The notes under the pieces were generated by a model. The model did no database searches. It was not told the origin of the DNA and worked only from the letters and a program-made list of their open reading frames with translations. A program made the translations under genes and the position numbers. Shown in pieces: positions 1-7,181 of a stretch of DNA of 64,000 bases. The stretch is from JASJBU01 sp963797085 (GTDB lineage: Bacteria > Pseudomonadota > Gammaproteobacteria > Chromatiales > Chromatiaceae). Location of the stretch: NCBI GenBank assembly GCA_963797085.1, contig CAWCOA010000004.1:1-64000 (forward strand), read 5' to 3'. Numbering within the stretch: the stretch's first letter is position 1; each line of letters begins with the position of its first letter.

Positions 1-47
1 ATAGCAAGCGCAGCGGTTATCCCTGCGCAAAGGAAATAGTTCTTCAT
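1..47 (-). CDS. 5' end of an exported protein (partial)
   Basis: Only the first 15 or so codons lie in the window; the gene runs off the left edge. The ATG (complement of 45-47) follows a strong GGAGGT ribosome binding site at 54-59. The visible N-terminus, MKNYFLCAGITAALA, has a charged start and hydrophobic core typical of a signal peptide. It lies 59 bp downstream of the small Cys-motif protein on the same strand, so the two may form an operon. Its function cannot be read from this fragment. Confidence 0.55.
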   Translation of the reverse strand, partial: MKNYFLCAGITAALA

Positions 48-106
48 GGATGTACCTCCAACGACAACAAACGGCCCGGTGAACAGTCACCGGAGATCAA
101 TAACAA

Positions 107-400
107 TCAGACGTTTGTTTTTCGTAGAGGCGGTGCGCGGGGCCGGTAAGAAAGGGGGCAGGTGGTAGCGGCAATGGCAACCGAGGCAGGCAACGCCGCC
201 TTGTCATCCGATTTCACACAGACGTCATGTACTGTGCTGGCAACCGCATGTTCAAGCGCTCCCCCAGCGAGGCAAATCTCGCATGTTTCGTTGTCAGTAT
301 CGGAAAGATGATCAATGGAATGCAGCTGAAGAAACAACTGCGATATCAGGATGAGCAGCGCGCACAATAACCGGTTTAAAGGGGACAATGTCTCCTTCAC
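107..400 (-). CDS. Small exported/membrane protein with a CxxC motif
   Basis: A protein of about 97 residues. It has one N-terminal hydrophobic segment (about residues 9-25), a His/Asp-rich stretch and a CEIC motif near residue 41, then a proline-rich tail. The general plan (hydrophobic N-terminus, His and CxxC motif, PPLR-like tail) resembles small proteins often found beside outer-membrane metal receptors, such as the DUF2946 type. I cannot confirm that family by eye. The start is uncertain: the listed GTG at 400 overlaps an AAGGAG sequence that could instead serve a TTG at about 388. The exported gene at 47 follows on the same strand. Confidence 0.5.
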   Translation of the reverse strand: MKETLSPLNRLLCALLILISQLFLQLHSIDHLSDTDNETCEICLAGGALEHAVASTVHDVCVKSDDKAALPASVAIAATTCPLSYRPRAPPLRKTNV

Positions 401-503
401 CTGGAAAGCTTGTTTTCAGTTTTAATTCAGCTGCCTATCTCATACTGCACCCACGGTCGCTCCTTCGACCACCAGACAACACCGCTCTATGGGAGATTTA
501 ATC

Positions 504-875
504 ATGAAGACTTCACATACTATTTTCGCCATCGCACTGACTGCTGCCACCCTGGGCTGTAGCGCAATTGCCGCATCCTCTGCCGCTGACAGGGCAAGCG
601 TTAGAGCCGACTGGCTGGCAATCCCCGCCATCTATGAAAAAGTGAACGCCGCCGGTTACAAGGACATCCATGAGATCGAGCGAGAGCGTCGTGGCTATGA
701 CGTCGAAGCTTATGACAGCAACGGTGACCGGGTCGAACTTTTTGTCGATCCGATCAACGGCGAAGTGCTCGATGTTCGCGTCACGAAGGACAAGTCCGAC
801 AAGTATCGTGACCAGCGTTCCTCGAACAAGCGTGATCGTGACAACGACCGCTACAGCAACAATGCCAAACGCTAA
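504..875 (+). CDS. PepSY domain periplasmic protein
   Basis: A 123-residue protein with a signal peptide (about residues 1-25, ending ASS-AA). One PepSY-like domain follows (about residues 35-90), with the typical pattern of an alpha segment (IYEKVNAAGYKDIHEIE), two strands and a C-terminal VDPINGEVLDVRV. The tail is very charged (K/R/D/N-rich). The ATG at 504 is preferred over 489 because GGGAG at 491-495 sits correctly before it. PepSY proteins often accompany ferric reductase-like flavocytochromes, and one follows directly at 961, so a shared role in a membrane redox chain is plausible but inferred. Confidence 0.8.
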   Translation: MKTSHTIFAIALTAATLGCSAIAASSAADRASVRADWLAIPAIYEKVNAAGYKDIHEIERERRGYDVEAYDSNGDRVELFVDPINGEVLDVRVTKDKSDKYRDQRSSNKRDRDNDRYSNNAKR

Positions 876-882
876 GTACTGA

Positions 883-934
883 GGAGTCACCCCGCCCCGT
901 AACGCGTAGGGCGGCAAGCTCCCGCTCTGACTCC
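883..934. terminator. Nested hairpin between PepSY gene and reductase gene
   Basis: Outer arms GGAGTCA (883-889) and TGACTCC (928-934) enclose an inner GC-rich pair, CCGCCC (892-897) and GGGCGG (909-914). No T-run follows, so this could be a weak terminator or an mRNA processing/stability hairpin in the 85-bp gap. Confidence 0.35.
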
Positions 935-960
935 CCATTATCCATGCGAATAGGCTCATC

Positions 961-2298
961 ATGAAGACTATCCTTGCCGGTTTTGTTGCCATCGTTGCCC
1001 TTGCCTGGGGCGTCGAGATGCTCTCACCCGATCACACGGCGGCAGGCTCCCTGCCGTGGACCATCTACCTTGAGAGCCTCTTCCTGACCGGCCTGCTTTC
1101 CATCGCCCTGATGTCGCTGGCGATGATGCTCTCCACCCGCCCCGCCTGGCTGGAACAACCGCTCGGCGGCATGGACCGTATCTATCGTTTGCACAAATGG
1201 AGCGGCATCCTAGCCGTTGTCTTTGCCGCCTCACACTGGCTGCTGGAGATGTCGGACGATCTGTTCAAGGCGCTGGCGGGCCGCGGCGGCCGCATCAAGG
1301 AAGATGAGCTTTCGGCCTTCGCCGAACCGCTGCGCGACCTGGGCGAAGCGCTGGGCGAATGGGCCTTCTATGTGCTGCTGGCGCTGCTCGCGCTGACCCT
1401 GTGGAAGCAGTTCTCATACCGCCTGTGGCGGCCGTTGCACCGGGCGATGCCGGTGCTCTATCTGCTGCTGGTTTTCCATTCGGTGGTGCTCGCCCCGGCC
1501 CGCTTACTGGAGTCAGCCCATCGGGCTGCTGCTCGCCGTGCTGTTCACCGCCGGCAGCATCGCCAGTGTGCAGTCGCTAACCGGTCGCATCGGCCGTAAG
1601 CGTCGCGCAAGCGGCTCTGTGGTCGCAGTGCGCAGTCCGAGCCCCGATATCATCGAGGTGAGCTGTCGCCTTGACGGAAAATGGCACGGTCACCAGCCTG
1701 GTCAGTTTGCCTTCGTGACCTTCGACGCTGGCGAGGGTTCTCACCCCTTCACCATCGCCAGTGCCGACCGTGGCGACCATACTGTCACCTTCGCCATCAA
1801 GGCACTCGGTGACTATACCCGCACCCTGGCCCGTAAACTTGCCGAGGGAAGACCCGGCTGGAGGCTGAAGGGCCTTACGGCCGCTTCGAACTATCCCGTA
1901 CCAACAATCGCGCCCGCCAAATCTGGGTGGCAGGCGGCATCGGCATCACCCCGTTCATTGCCTGGCTCGAGTCTCTGCAGGGTGAGCAGGCCACCGAGGT
2001 CTCTGCCGAATTGCATTACAGTGTGCGTGACCGTGAGGCCGATCCGTTCGTCGAGCGCCTGCAAAGCCTGTGTGCGACTCTGCCCAAGGTGCAGTTGCAT
2101 GTGTACGACAAGCACAGCGGCCCGCTAAATGTCGACACACTGGCAGCAGAACTGAACGAGACAAGACGGGCGGAGGTGTGGTTCTGCGGTCCGCGCGGTT
2201 TTGCCGATGCCCTGCGTGATGGGCTGCAAGCTTTCGCTGGCCGAGTACGTTTTCATCAGGAGGCGTTCGAGATGCGTGAGGCATTCCGGCGTACTTAA
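961..2298 (+). CDS. Ferric reductase-like flavocytochrome (two compensating frameshifts)
   Basis: One gene of about 445 codons whose frame shifts twice and then returns. Residues 1-185 form a ferric reductase-like transmembrane domain with several helices and haem-type histidines (RLHKWSG, ASHWLLE, LLVFHS). The first shift is at TT 1504-1505: removing one T restores ARYWSQPIGLLLAVL. The middle part carries the FAD-binding fold with the HPFTI motif. The second shift, near the GGG at 1846-1848, restores EGPYGRF, and the rest is a ferredoxin-NADP reductase-like NAD(P) domain (VAGGIGITPF, WFCGPRGF). The family moves electrons from NAD(P)H through FAD to membrane haem. Both shifts are single-base and compensate, so sequencing error is as likely as decay. 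Confidence 0.75.
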
Positions 2299-2314
2299 CC
2301 TCCGCAACAAATTC

Positions 2315-2456
2315 TGGTTCGCTGCTTCTAATCGAACCTTAACCATGGCTTTAATTCCGTATCAGCGTGTCTTCAGGTCGGGTGTCTTACGCTAAAACTG
2401 TACTAATCAATAATCCGATTAATAGGAGAATAGAGATGAAACGCATAAACAAATTA
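2315..2456 (+). repeat. Leader repeat, copy 1
   Basis: This stretch upstream of and into the small membrane-protein gene closely matches 5208-5342. Both share an AACCTTAA block, a GCGTGTCTTCAGGT block, a purine-rich GGAGA/GGGAGA ribosome binding site and the first codons MKRINKLL. The two copies flank the cytochrome operon in direct orientation. Confidence 0.6.
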
Positions 2457-2669
2457 TTGATGGTAGTAACACTAGTATTACTTGTCATCAGCTTCATGTT
2501 CTTTGGAATTTCTGTCATAGGCGGTCTGATCGACAGTACAGTCCTGATACTGTTTTGGTATCTTGGCCTAGCTGAACTCTGGGCGATACTGATGACATCT
2601 GCATTGCCATCGGAGTCTTCTTTTTCGATTCTATCGGCAAGTATTTTCAATCTAATTCCTACCGATTAA
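2436..2669 (+). CDS. Small membrane protein, copy 1
   Basis: A 77-residue protein starting MKRINKLL, with two hydrophobic segments (about residues 9-32 and 36-57). The ATG at 2436 lies behind AGGAGAATAGAG. A paralogue with the same first eight residues and the same leader is found at 5320, on the other side of the cytochrome operon. I do not recognise a family. Size and topology suggest an inner-membrane accessory protein, possibly linked to the b561/diheme cytochrome system it flanks. Confidence 0.5.
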   Translation: MKRINKLLMVVTLVLLVISFMFFGISVIGGLIDSTVLILFWYLGLAELWAILMTSALPSESSFSILSASIFNLIPTD

Positions 2670-2749
2670 AGGGGTATGGACACCACTCCCCACATGCAAT
2701 GATTTAACTTTCGACAGTACTGGCAGGTTATGTTTTTGAGGTTAATCAA

Positions 2750-3913
2750 ATGACTCAACGGAAAAGAAACGGTGGTGTACGAGAAACAAAAGTGAGGGTG
2801 TGGGATATCCCTATCCGGCTGTTTCATTGGACCCTGGCGAGCTGCTTCGTAATAGCCTGGTTCACTCTCGATAATCGTTATCTGGAAGTACATGTTTTTG
2901 CCGGTTACCTGATGGGCGGACTGATTTTATTCCGTCTTCTGTGGGGTTTCATCGGCGGCCCTTATGCCCGTTTCCGAGACTTCGCCTTCAATTATTCTAA
3001 GGTACAGAATTACCTGAAAGATGTACTGAATAAACACCCGCCTCGTTTTCTCGGCCATAACCCGGCCGGTAGCTGGGCAATTTATCTACTGCTGGGTCTG
3101 GGCCTGTCGATCGTCATTACCGGTCTGCTTACCTTTGGCGGTGAAGAACGGCAAGGCCCCCTTGCCGGATTACTGAACTTTCCGCAGGGACGTTTTGCTC
3201 ATGAGCTTCATGAATGGCTGTCCTGGCTGATGCTGGGGGTGGTTATTATTCATGTGATGGGTGTCCTGGTAGAGAGCATGTTGCATCGAGAGAACCTGGT
3301 GATTTCCATGCTAACCGGCTTCAAATCCTCCGCAGCCGGCGCGATGTTTACTCTTTCCCACTGGAAGGTCGGTGCCACCATGCTGGTTGCCATTATCACT
3401 GCCGGTCTGTTCTGGTTTCAGGGCCATCTAACAGAAACACCGGAGCAGCTCTACCAGCCATTTCATGGTCCGGCACTACCCGATAACTCGCTTTGGCGTG
3501 AAGAGTGCGGCGCTTGCCATCTTGCCTTCCATCCCAGTCTATTACCTGCCCGCTCCTGGAAAGCCATGATGCAGGAACAGGCATCTCATTTCGGAGAAGA
3601 TCTTTCTCTGGAACAGAATACCGTGAAACAGATTGAAACCTTCCTGGTAGAAAATGCGGCGGAACAGGGATTGACCGAAGCGGCCTGGAAAATTAATCGC
3701 AGCATACCGCAGACAGAAATTTTATTACGTATCACAGAGGCCCCTTACTGGATCAAAAAACATCAGGAGATCTCTGATGCGGTATGGAAACACCCAAAGG
3801 TCAATGGCAAGGTTGATTGTACAGCCTGCCATATCGATGCCGCCGCAGGCACTTTTGAAGATGCCGCCATGCATCTACCGGATGATGTTGAAGCAACGGT
3901 AACGAGCGAGTAA
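2750..3913 (+). CDS. Cytochrome b561 fused to a diheme cytochrome c (DHC) domain
   Basis: A 387-residue protein. Residues about 10-190 are a prokaryotic cytochrome b561-type four-helix membrane domain, beginning VRVWDIPIRLFHW with histidines at expected places (HVFAGYL, HELHEWLSW, VVIIHVMGV). A further hydrophobic helix (about residues 205-222) anchors a periplasmic C-terminal domain with two c-type haem motifs, CGACH and CTACH. That domain aligns by eye with the free DHC protein at 4471 (EECGACH...LLPARSW...HFGED versus EECGSCH...LLPARSW...HFGEN). Such proteins carry electrons between the quinone pool and periplasmic haem proteins. It is followed by the SHP and DHC genes in one operon. Confidence 0.88.
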   Translation: MTQRKRNGGVRETKVRVWDIPIRLFHWTLASCFVIAWFTLDNRYLEVHVFAGYLMGGLILFRLLWGFIGGPYARFRDFAFNYSKVQNYLKDVLNKHPPRFLGHNPAGSWAIYLLLGLGLSIVITGLLTFGGEERQGPLAGLLNFPQGRFAHELHEWLSWLMLGVVIIHVMGVLVESMLHRENLVISMLTGFKSSAAGAMFTLSHWKVGATMLVAIITAGLFWFQGHLTETPEQLYQPFHGPALPDNSLWREECGACHLAFHPSLLPARSWKAMMQEQASHFGEDLSLEQNTVKQIETFLVENAAEQGLTEAAWKINRSIPQTEILLRITEAPYWIKKHQEISDAVWKHPKVNGKVDCTACHIDAAAGTFEDAAMHLPDDVEATVTSE

Positions 3914-4038
3914 AAATGATTATTTATGCCATAGATAACCGTTTCTTTCAGTTTCAATTCAGCTCTCTTCAGTAGCCTTAATAGATAAGGATCTGTTGAA
4001 TAATGAATTCTACTTAAACAAATAAATTCGAGGTTAAC

Positions 4039-4440
4039 ATGAATAGGAAACTTATCGGCGTTACTGCATTGTTGCTATCGATACCATTCTATGCTCAGGC
4101 CGATGCAGTATCAGAGCTGGAGGCGGAGTATCAGGCTCAGGGTGGAACTAACTTCAGCGCCGCAGCAGGGGAGGCCCTGTGGAACAAAGAGTTTGTCGAT
4201 GCCAAGAAAGGTGACACTCGAAGCTGCACCACGTGCCACACTGCCGACTTGAAGCAACCAGGCAAACATGCACAAACAGGCAAGGCCATTGAGCCCATGG
4301 CACCTACAGTAAATCCGAAACGTCTTACTGAAGTGAAACAAATCAAGAAGTGGTTCGTTCGTAACTGCAAGTGGACTCTGGGGCGTGAATGTACAGCCCA
4401 AGAAAAAGGTGATTTTCTTGCCTATCTCAAGAACCTTTAA
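4039..4440 (+). CDS. SHP-type (DUF1924) monohaem cytochrome c
   Basis: A 133-residue secreted protein with a signal peptide cleaved after about AQA (residue 21) and one haem c motif, CTTCH. The DUF1924 / sphaeroides haem protein pattern is clear: a Trp-containing GEALWNKEF near the start, GKAIEPMAP and NPKR in the middle, then KWFVRNCKWTLGRECT and a C-terminal FLAYL. Known members bind O2 or other ligands at high spin haem through an Asn ligand and receive electrons from a diheme cytochrome c. The neighbouring b561-DHC fusion and DHC genes match the known cytochrome b561-SHP-DHC cluster. Confidence 0.88.
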   Translation: MNRKLIGVTALLLSIPFYAQADAVSELEAEYQAQGGTNFSAAAGEALWNKEFVDAKKGDTRSCTTCHTADLKQPGKHAQTGKAIEPMAPTVNPKRLTEVKQIKKWFVRNCKWTLGRECTAQEKGDFLAYLKNL

Positions 4441-4470
4441 ACAACCTAACTTTGGATTGAGAGGTGTAAT

Positions 4471-5043
4471 ATGAAATCTAAATCATCAGTAGCATCCTTG
4501 GTATTGTTATCAGCTGCCCTGCTTGGAATGAGCAGTGAAGCATTCAGTGCTGATAATAAACCTGGCTTCTTCAGCCGCATGTTCGATGGAGCAAAAGCAC
4601 CGGGTGTGGCACCAGTTAAAAACCCGCAATATCTGGAGGAGTGTGGCAGCTGTCACTTTCCTTATCAGCCGGGCCTGCTACCAGCACGCTCATGGACTAA
4701 GGTAATGTCTGGGCTCGAGAATCATTTCGGAGAGAATGCAGAACTTCCACCTGAGGATGTCAAAAACATTACAGACTATCTGCTGAAGAATGCGGCGGAC
4801 CATGCCAATTACAAGCGTTCGAAAAGGATCATGAGTTCCCTGCGTGCTGATGACGCCCCACTCCGGATTAGTGAAACGCCTTATTTTATCGAGAAGCACA
4901 ATGAACTATCACACGCGATGGTGCAGGACAATCCCAAAGTCGGTTCGGTAAGTAGGTGTGGTGCTTGCCATACAAAGGCCGAAACGGGTTCTTTTAGTGA
5001 GTCAGAAATCCAGATACCTGGCTTCGGTGCTTGGGAGGATTAA
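4471..5043 (+). CDS. Diheme cytochrome c (DHC)
   Basis: A 190-residue periplasmic protein with a signal peptide (about residues 1-26, ...AFSA) and two haem c motifs, CGSCH (about residue 58) and CGACH (about residue 168). The conserved LLPARSW, HFGEN and PYFIEKHNEL blocks identify the DHC family, the electron donor to SHP. It follows the SHP gene by 30 bp in the same operon. The C-terminal domain of the upstream b561 fusion protein is a paralogue, so the operon carries a membrane-tethered and a soluble copy of the same module. Confidence 0.88.
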   Translation: MKSKSSVASLVLLSAALLGMSSEAFSADNKPGFFSRMFDGAKAPGVAPVKNPQYLEECGSCHFPYQPGLLPARSWTKVMSGLENHFGENAELPPEDVKNITDYLLKNAADHANYKRSKRIMSSLRADDAPLRISETPYFIEKHNELSHAMVQDNPKVGSVSRCGACHTKAETGSFSESEIQIPGFGAWED

Positions 5044-5207
5044 TATAAAAGATCACTGCTATAGGCAGATCACCGACCTATGACATAGGTGTTAAATAAA
5101 TATGGGCATACTGACTGGCAATATCGCATTGGAATAGTGGAAAATAGCCTTTCATCTATTGGTACTACTAACCATGCTAAAGATACTTTAAAAACTTAAC
5201 CGGGACT

Positions 5208-5342
5208 TGGTTCCTTCCTTCAATCAGAACCTTAAATTCCATATAAGCGTGTCTTCAGGTTGTGGGGCGTACATTGGTGCTATATAACAATTCACAATCG
5301 CAATTACGGGAGAGTAGAGATGAAACGTATCAACAAACTATT
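5208..5342 (+). repeat. Leader repeat, copy 2
   Basis: Direct repeat of 2315-2456 (imperfect). The GCGTGTCTTCAGGT block and the MKRINKLL start are shared. A small inverted repeat ACCTAT-GAC-ATAGGT at 5076-5090 lies between the DHC stop and this copy; otherwise 5044-5207 shows nothing I can name. Confidence 0.6.
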
Positions 5343-5550
5343 GAAAAAAGCAGCAATGATTTTAATTGCTGCCGGCTTCATATCGGTTGGTATAATTGCT
5401 ATCTGGGTAATACTGATGGCATCTGCTATTGCCAGCGTAATGTTCCTTTTCAGTTCTGGCAGCAAATGGTTCCAGCAGCCGCGTTTTTATCGATTTGAGG
5501 GTACAAACCTCGGTACCAGGATGCAGCCACTTAAAACGCGGCAATATTGA
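5320..5550 (+). CDS. Small membrane protein, copy 2
   Basis: A 76-residue protein starting MKRINKLL, with a hydrophobic stretch at about residues 12-46 and a basic, aromatic C-terminal tail. The ATG at 5320 has GGGAGAGTAGAG before it. It is a diverged duplicate of the protein at 2436: N-termini and leaders match, C-termini do not. Function unknown; see the repeat entries for context. Confidence 0.45.
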   Translation: MKRINKLLKKAAMILIAAGFISVGIIAIWVILMASAIASVMFLFSSGSKWFQQPRFYRFEGTNLGTRMQPLKTRQY

Positions 5551-5594
5551 AACTGGAACTGTCAGGGCTAAGTCAGATCGATAGATAATGGGGT

Positions 5595-5756
5595 ATGGCA
5601 AGTGATGATCGAAAACACCAGGGAGAACAGCAACCTCTTGATGGCCTGGGTGACGGCGGTCAGCCCTTTGGAAATCAGTCCCTGCCCAACGGCGGTTTGC
5701 CGCGGATCGACGACTGCTTCAGCCATGGGAATACCGGGGAACTCTGGGAACTCTGA
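5595..5756 (+). CDS. Possible small ORF or gene remnant
   Basis: A 53-codon frame beginning MASDDRKHQG and ending GNTGELWEL. Its residue composition (Gly/Asn/Gln-rich middle, few rare combinations) looks more protein-like than other frames here, but there is no good ribosome binding site and no recognised family. It lies between the second small membrane-protein gene and the left end of the guaA-linked array, and may be a remnant of an older insertion. Confidence 0.2.
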   Translation: MASDDRKHQGEQQPLDGLGDGGQPFGNQSLPNGGLPRIDDCFSHGNTGELWEL

Positions 5757-5833
5757 CTCCCTCTCTCTCATCCGGGCGTGGGGATACAGATCATCACTTG
5801 GATCAAGACAGGGACACCGCAGGATTCCACGCT

Positions 5834-5968
5834 ATTCCCGCTCGATTGTAAACGGCCATTTTTTAACATTTAATATCAATTAGTTAATTGTTGATGCGAG
5901 TGAGAATACCATGAAAAATACCATGCTCAGAAAATCCTTCAAAATGCTCGAAAAAATTCCCGAATGAA
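5834..5968 (+). repeat. Left boundary att-like repeat of the guaA-linked array
   Basis: The core-like sequence ATTCCCGCTCGATTGT (5834-5849) is a diverged copy of the guaA 3' end. On the minus strand it reads ATC GAG CGG GAA TAG (Ile-Glu-Arg-Glu-stop) where guaA has Ile-Glu-Trp-Glu-stop. An AT-rich arm follows, with the direct pair ATACCATG-aaa-ATACCATG from 5906. The 53 bp from 5906 to 5958 are identical to 6941-6993. The arm encodes a possible 18-residue peptide MKNTMLRKSFKMLEKIPE. Confidence 0.7.
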
Positions 5969-6016
5969 CGCCGCAACACTGCAACTCCTGAGATCCTCGA
6001 CCAGTTAATACAAACT

Positions 6017-6045
6017 TTGACAATCTTTGTATTTCGGCCTAGCAT
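6017..6045 (+). promoter_or_regulatory. Sigma-70-type promoter for parDE
   Basis: TTGACA at 6017-6022, a 17-bp spacer and TAGCAT at 6040-6045 lie 34 bp upstream of the parD start. The ribosome binding site GGAGG is at 6069-6073. Confidence 0.6.
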
Positions 6046-6078
6046 TCTTTGTGGATGAGCTCGCACTTGGAGGCCACT

Positions 6079-6336
6079 ATGCATATATCACTAACTCCCG
6101 AACTGGAATCTCGCGTTAGAGCCAAAGTGGAAACCGGCCTGTACAACAATGCCAGCGAAGTCATCCGTGAAGCGCTCCGTTTTATGGAAACCCATGAAGA
6201 CTGGATTCACGAGATCAAACTGACTCGACTACGTGAGCAACTGAAAGTAGGAGCAGACCAACTAGACCGTGCAGAAGGTATCGCAATCGAATCAAAAGCG
6301 GCACTCGACACCTTGTTTGACGATATCAAGAGCTGA
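6079..6336 (+). CDS. parD: ParD-family antitoxin
   Basis: An 85-residue protein starting MHISLTPELESRV, the start chosen because GGAGG (6069-6073) precedes it. The N-terminal ribbon-helix-helix half (ISLTPELESRVRAKVETGLYNNASEVIREALR) is typical of CC2985/ParD antitoxins, which bind their own promoter. The C-terminal half is the flexible part expected to wrap the toxin. The parE gene begins 5 bp after its stop, so the two are co-transcribed. This pair is the only cargo of module A. Confidence 0.88.
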   Translation: MHISLTPELESRVRAKVETGLYNNASEVIREALRFMETHEDWIHEIKLTRLREQLKVGADQLDRAEGIAIESKAALDTLFDDIKS

Positions 6337-6341
6337 CCCTC

Positions 6342-6641
6342 GTGGCGTCCCATCAGCTTGTCATTGCGCCAGCCGCTAAAAATGACCTCAAGGACATATA
6401 CCAATACGGCCTGCGACAGTGGGGACAGGCGCAATCCGAAAGCTACCTGTCCACTATAAAGAACCGATTCTGGTTGCTGCCTCAGCAACCACTTATGGGC
6501 ACCGAGCGCCCCGAACTCCTGCCAGACACCAGAAGCCTCCCTATAGAAAGCCATACCCTGTTTTACCGTGTGACCGCCAACAGGGTCGAAATCATCCGTG
6601 TACTACATGGCCGCCAGGATCCACAACGCCATCTGAAATAG
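6342..6641 (+). CDS. parE: ParE/RelE-superfamily toxin
   Basis: A 99-residue protein with a GTG start just after parD. It has the RelE/ParE fold signature: an N-terminal strand (HQLVIAPAAKNDLKDIYQYGLRQWG), two helices, and strands ending in HTLFYRV...VEIIRVLHGRQD. ParE members usually poison DNA gyrase; RelE members cleave mRNA. Pairing with a ribbon-helix-helix antitoxin favours ParE. Gene order (antitoxin first) and tight spacing fit a self-regulated type II pair that could stabilise the module. Confidence 0.86.
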   Translation: MASHQLVIAPAAKNDLKDIYQYGLRQWGQAQSESYLSTIKNRFWLLPQQPLMGTERPELLPDTRSLPIESHTLFYRVTANRVEIIRVLHGRQDPQRHLK

Positions 6642-6714
6642 CCAAGCATAACCCATATGTAGTAGGTATAGCGGGCTTCCGTAATGCTCGGTGCACCCTC
6701 AGCTCAAACTACCC

Positions 6715-6993
6715 GATACCATGCCAGCATCAATTTCTCTCTCATGGTATCGATGTTATCTGCCTTGCTACGCGCGATCAATACCATGAAAAATACCATT
6801 GATGATGCAGATTATATTATTGATTGGATTTTTTTATTATTGTAATTCAATGCGTTACAAATTCCGGTCACTCCCACTCGATTGTAAACGAGCCATTTTT
6901 ACAATTAAATATCAATGGCTTATTTTCCTGCTAGACGGTGATACCATGAAAAATACCATGCTCAGAAAATCCTTCAAAATGCTCGAAAAAATT
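6715..6993 (+). repeat. Composite att-like junction between modules A and B
   Basis: The right arm of A has GATACCATG (6715-6723), an inverted CATGGTATC (6743-6751) and the direct pair ATACCATG-aaa-ATACCATT (6781-6800). The core TCACTCCCACTCGATTGT (6868-6885) reads on the minus strand as Thr-Ile-Glu-Trp-Glu-stop, the end of GuaA. The left arm of B ends with a second direct pair from 6941. The right arm is nearly identical to 14299-14400 beside the real guaA. The left arm is identical over 53 bp to the array's left boundary. Confidence 0.8.
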
Positions 6994-7124
6994 GCCGATT
7001 GAGCACTGATACACAACACCTTAGGCAAGCTTCCGGGCTTTGACTTCCAGGTGAATCCCCTCCTGCTCCTGCAGGTAATGGATCGTGGTACCCGTTGTAA
7101 TATATATGCGAATTGGCAATCACA

Positions 7125-7152
7125 TTGACAATTAGCCATTTTCTCTCATAAT
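7125..7152 (+). promoter_or_regulatory. Promoter for the module B operon
   Basis: TTGACA at 7125-7130, a 16-bp spacer and CATAAT at 7147-7152 lie 29 bp upstream of the GTG start at 7182. Confidence 0.55.
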
Positions 7153-7181
7153 GCCGACATGTAAAGCAACCAGAAACCACC

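Larger units (their letters stand above)
5834..6867 (+). mobile_element. Module A of the guaA-linked tandem array (parDE cargo)
   Basis: About 1.03 kb from the left core (5834) to the next core (6868). The order is core, left arm with two ATACCATG sites, the parD-parE operon, then a right arm with four ATACCATG-type sites running into the next core. No recombinase gene is present. Boundaries are placed at the start of each core; the true crossover point within the core is not known. Confidence 0.65.

Noticed and set aside
5602..5883. 93-codon plus-strand frame across the left array boundary
   Set aside because: It runs through the att-like core into the arm, has no ribosome binding site and its sequence is not protein-like; a shorter frame at 5595-5756 looks slightly better but is also weak.
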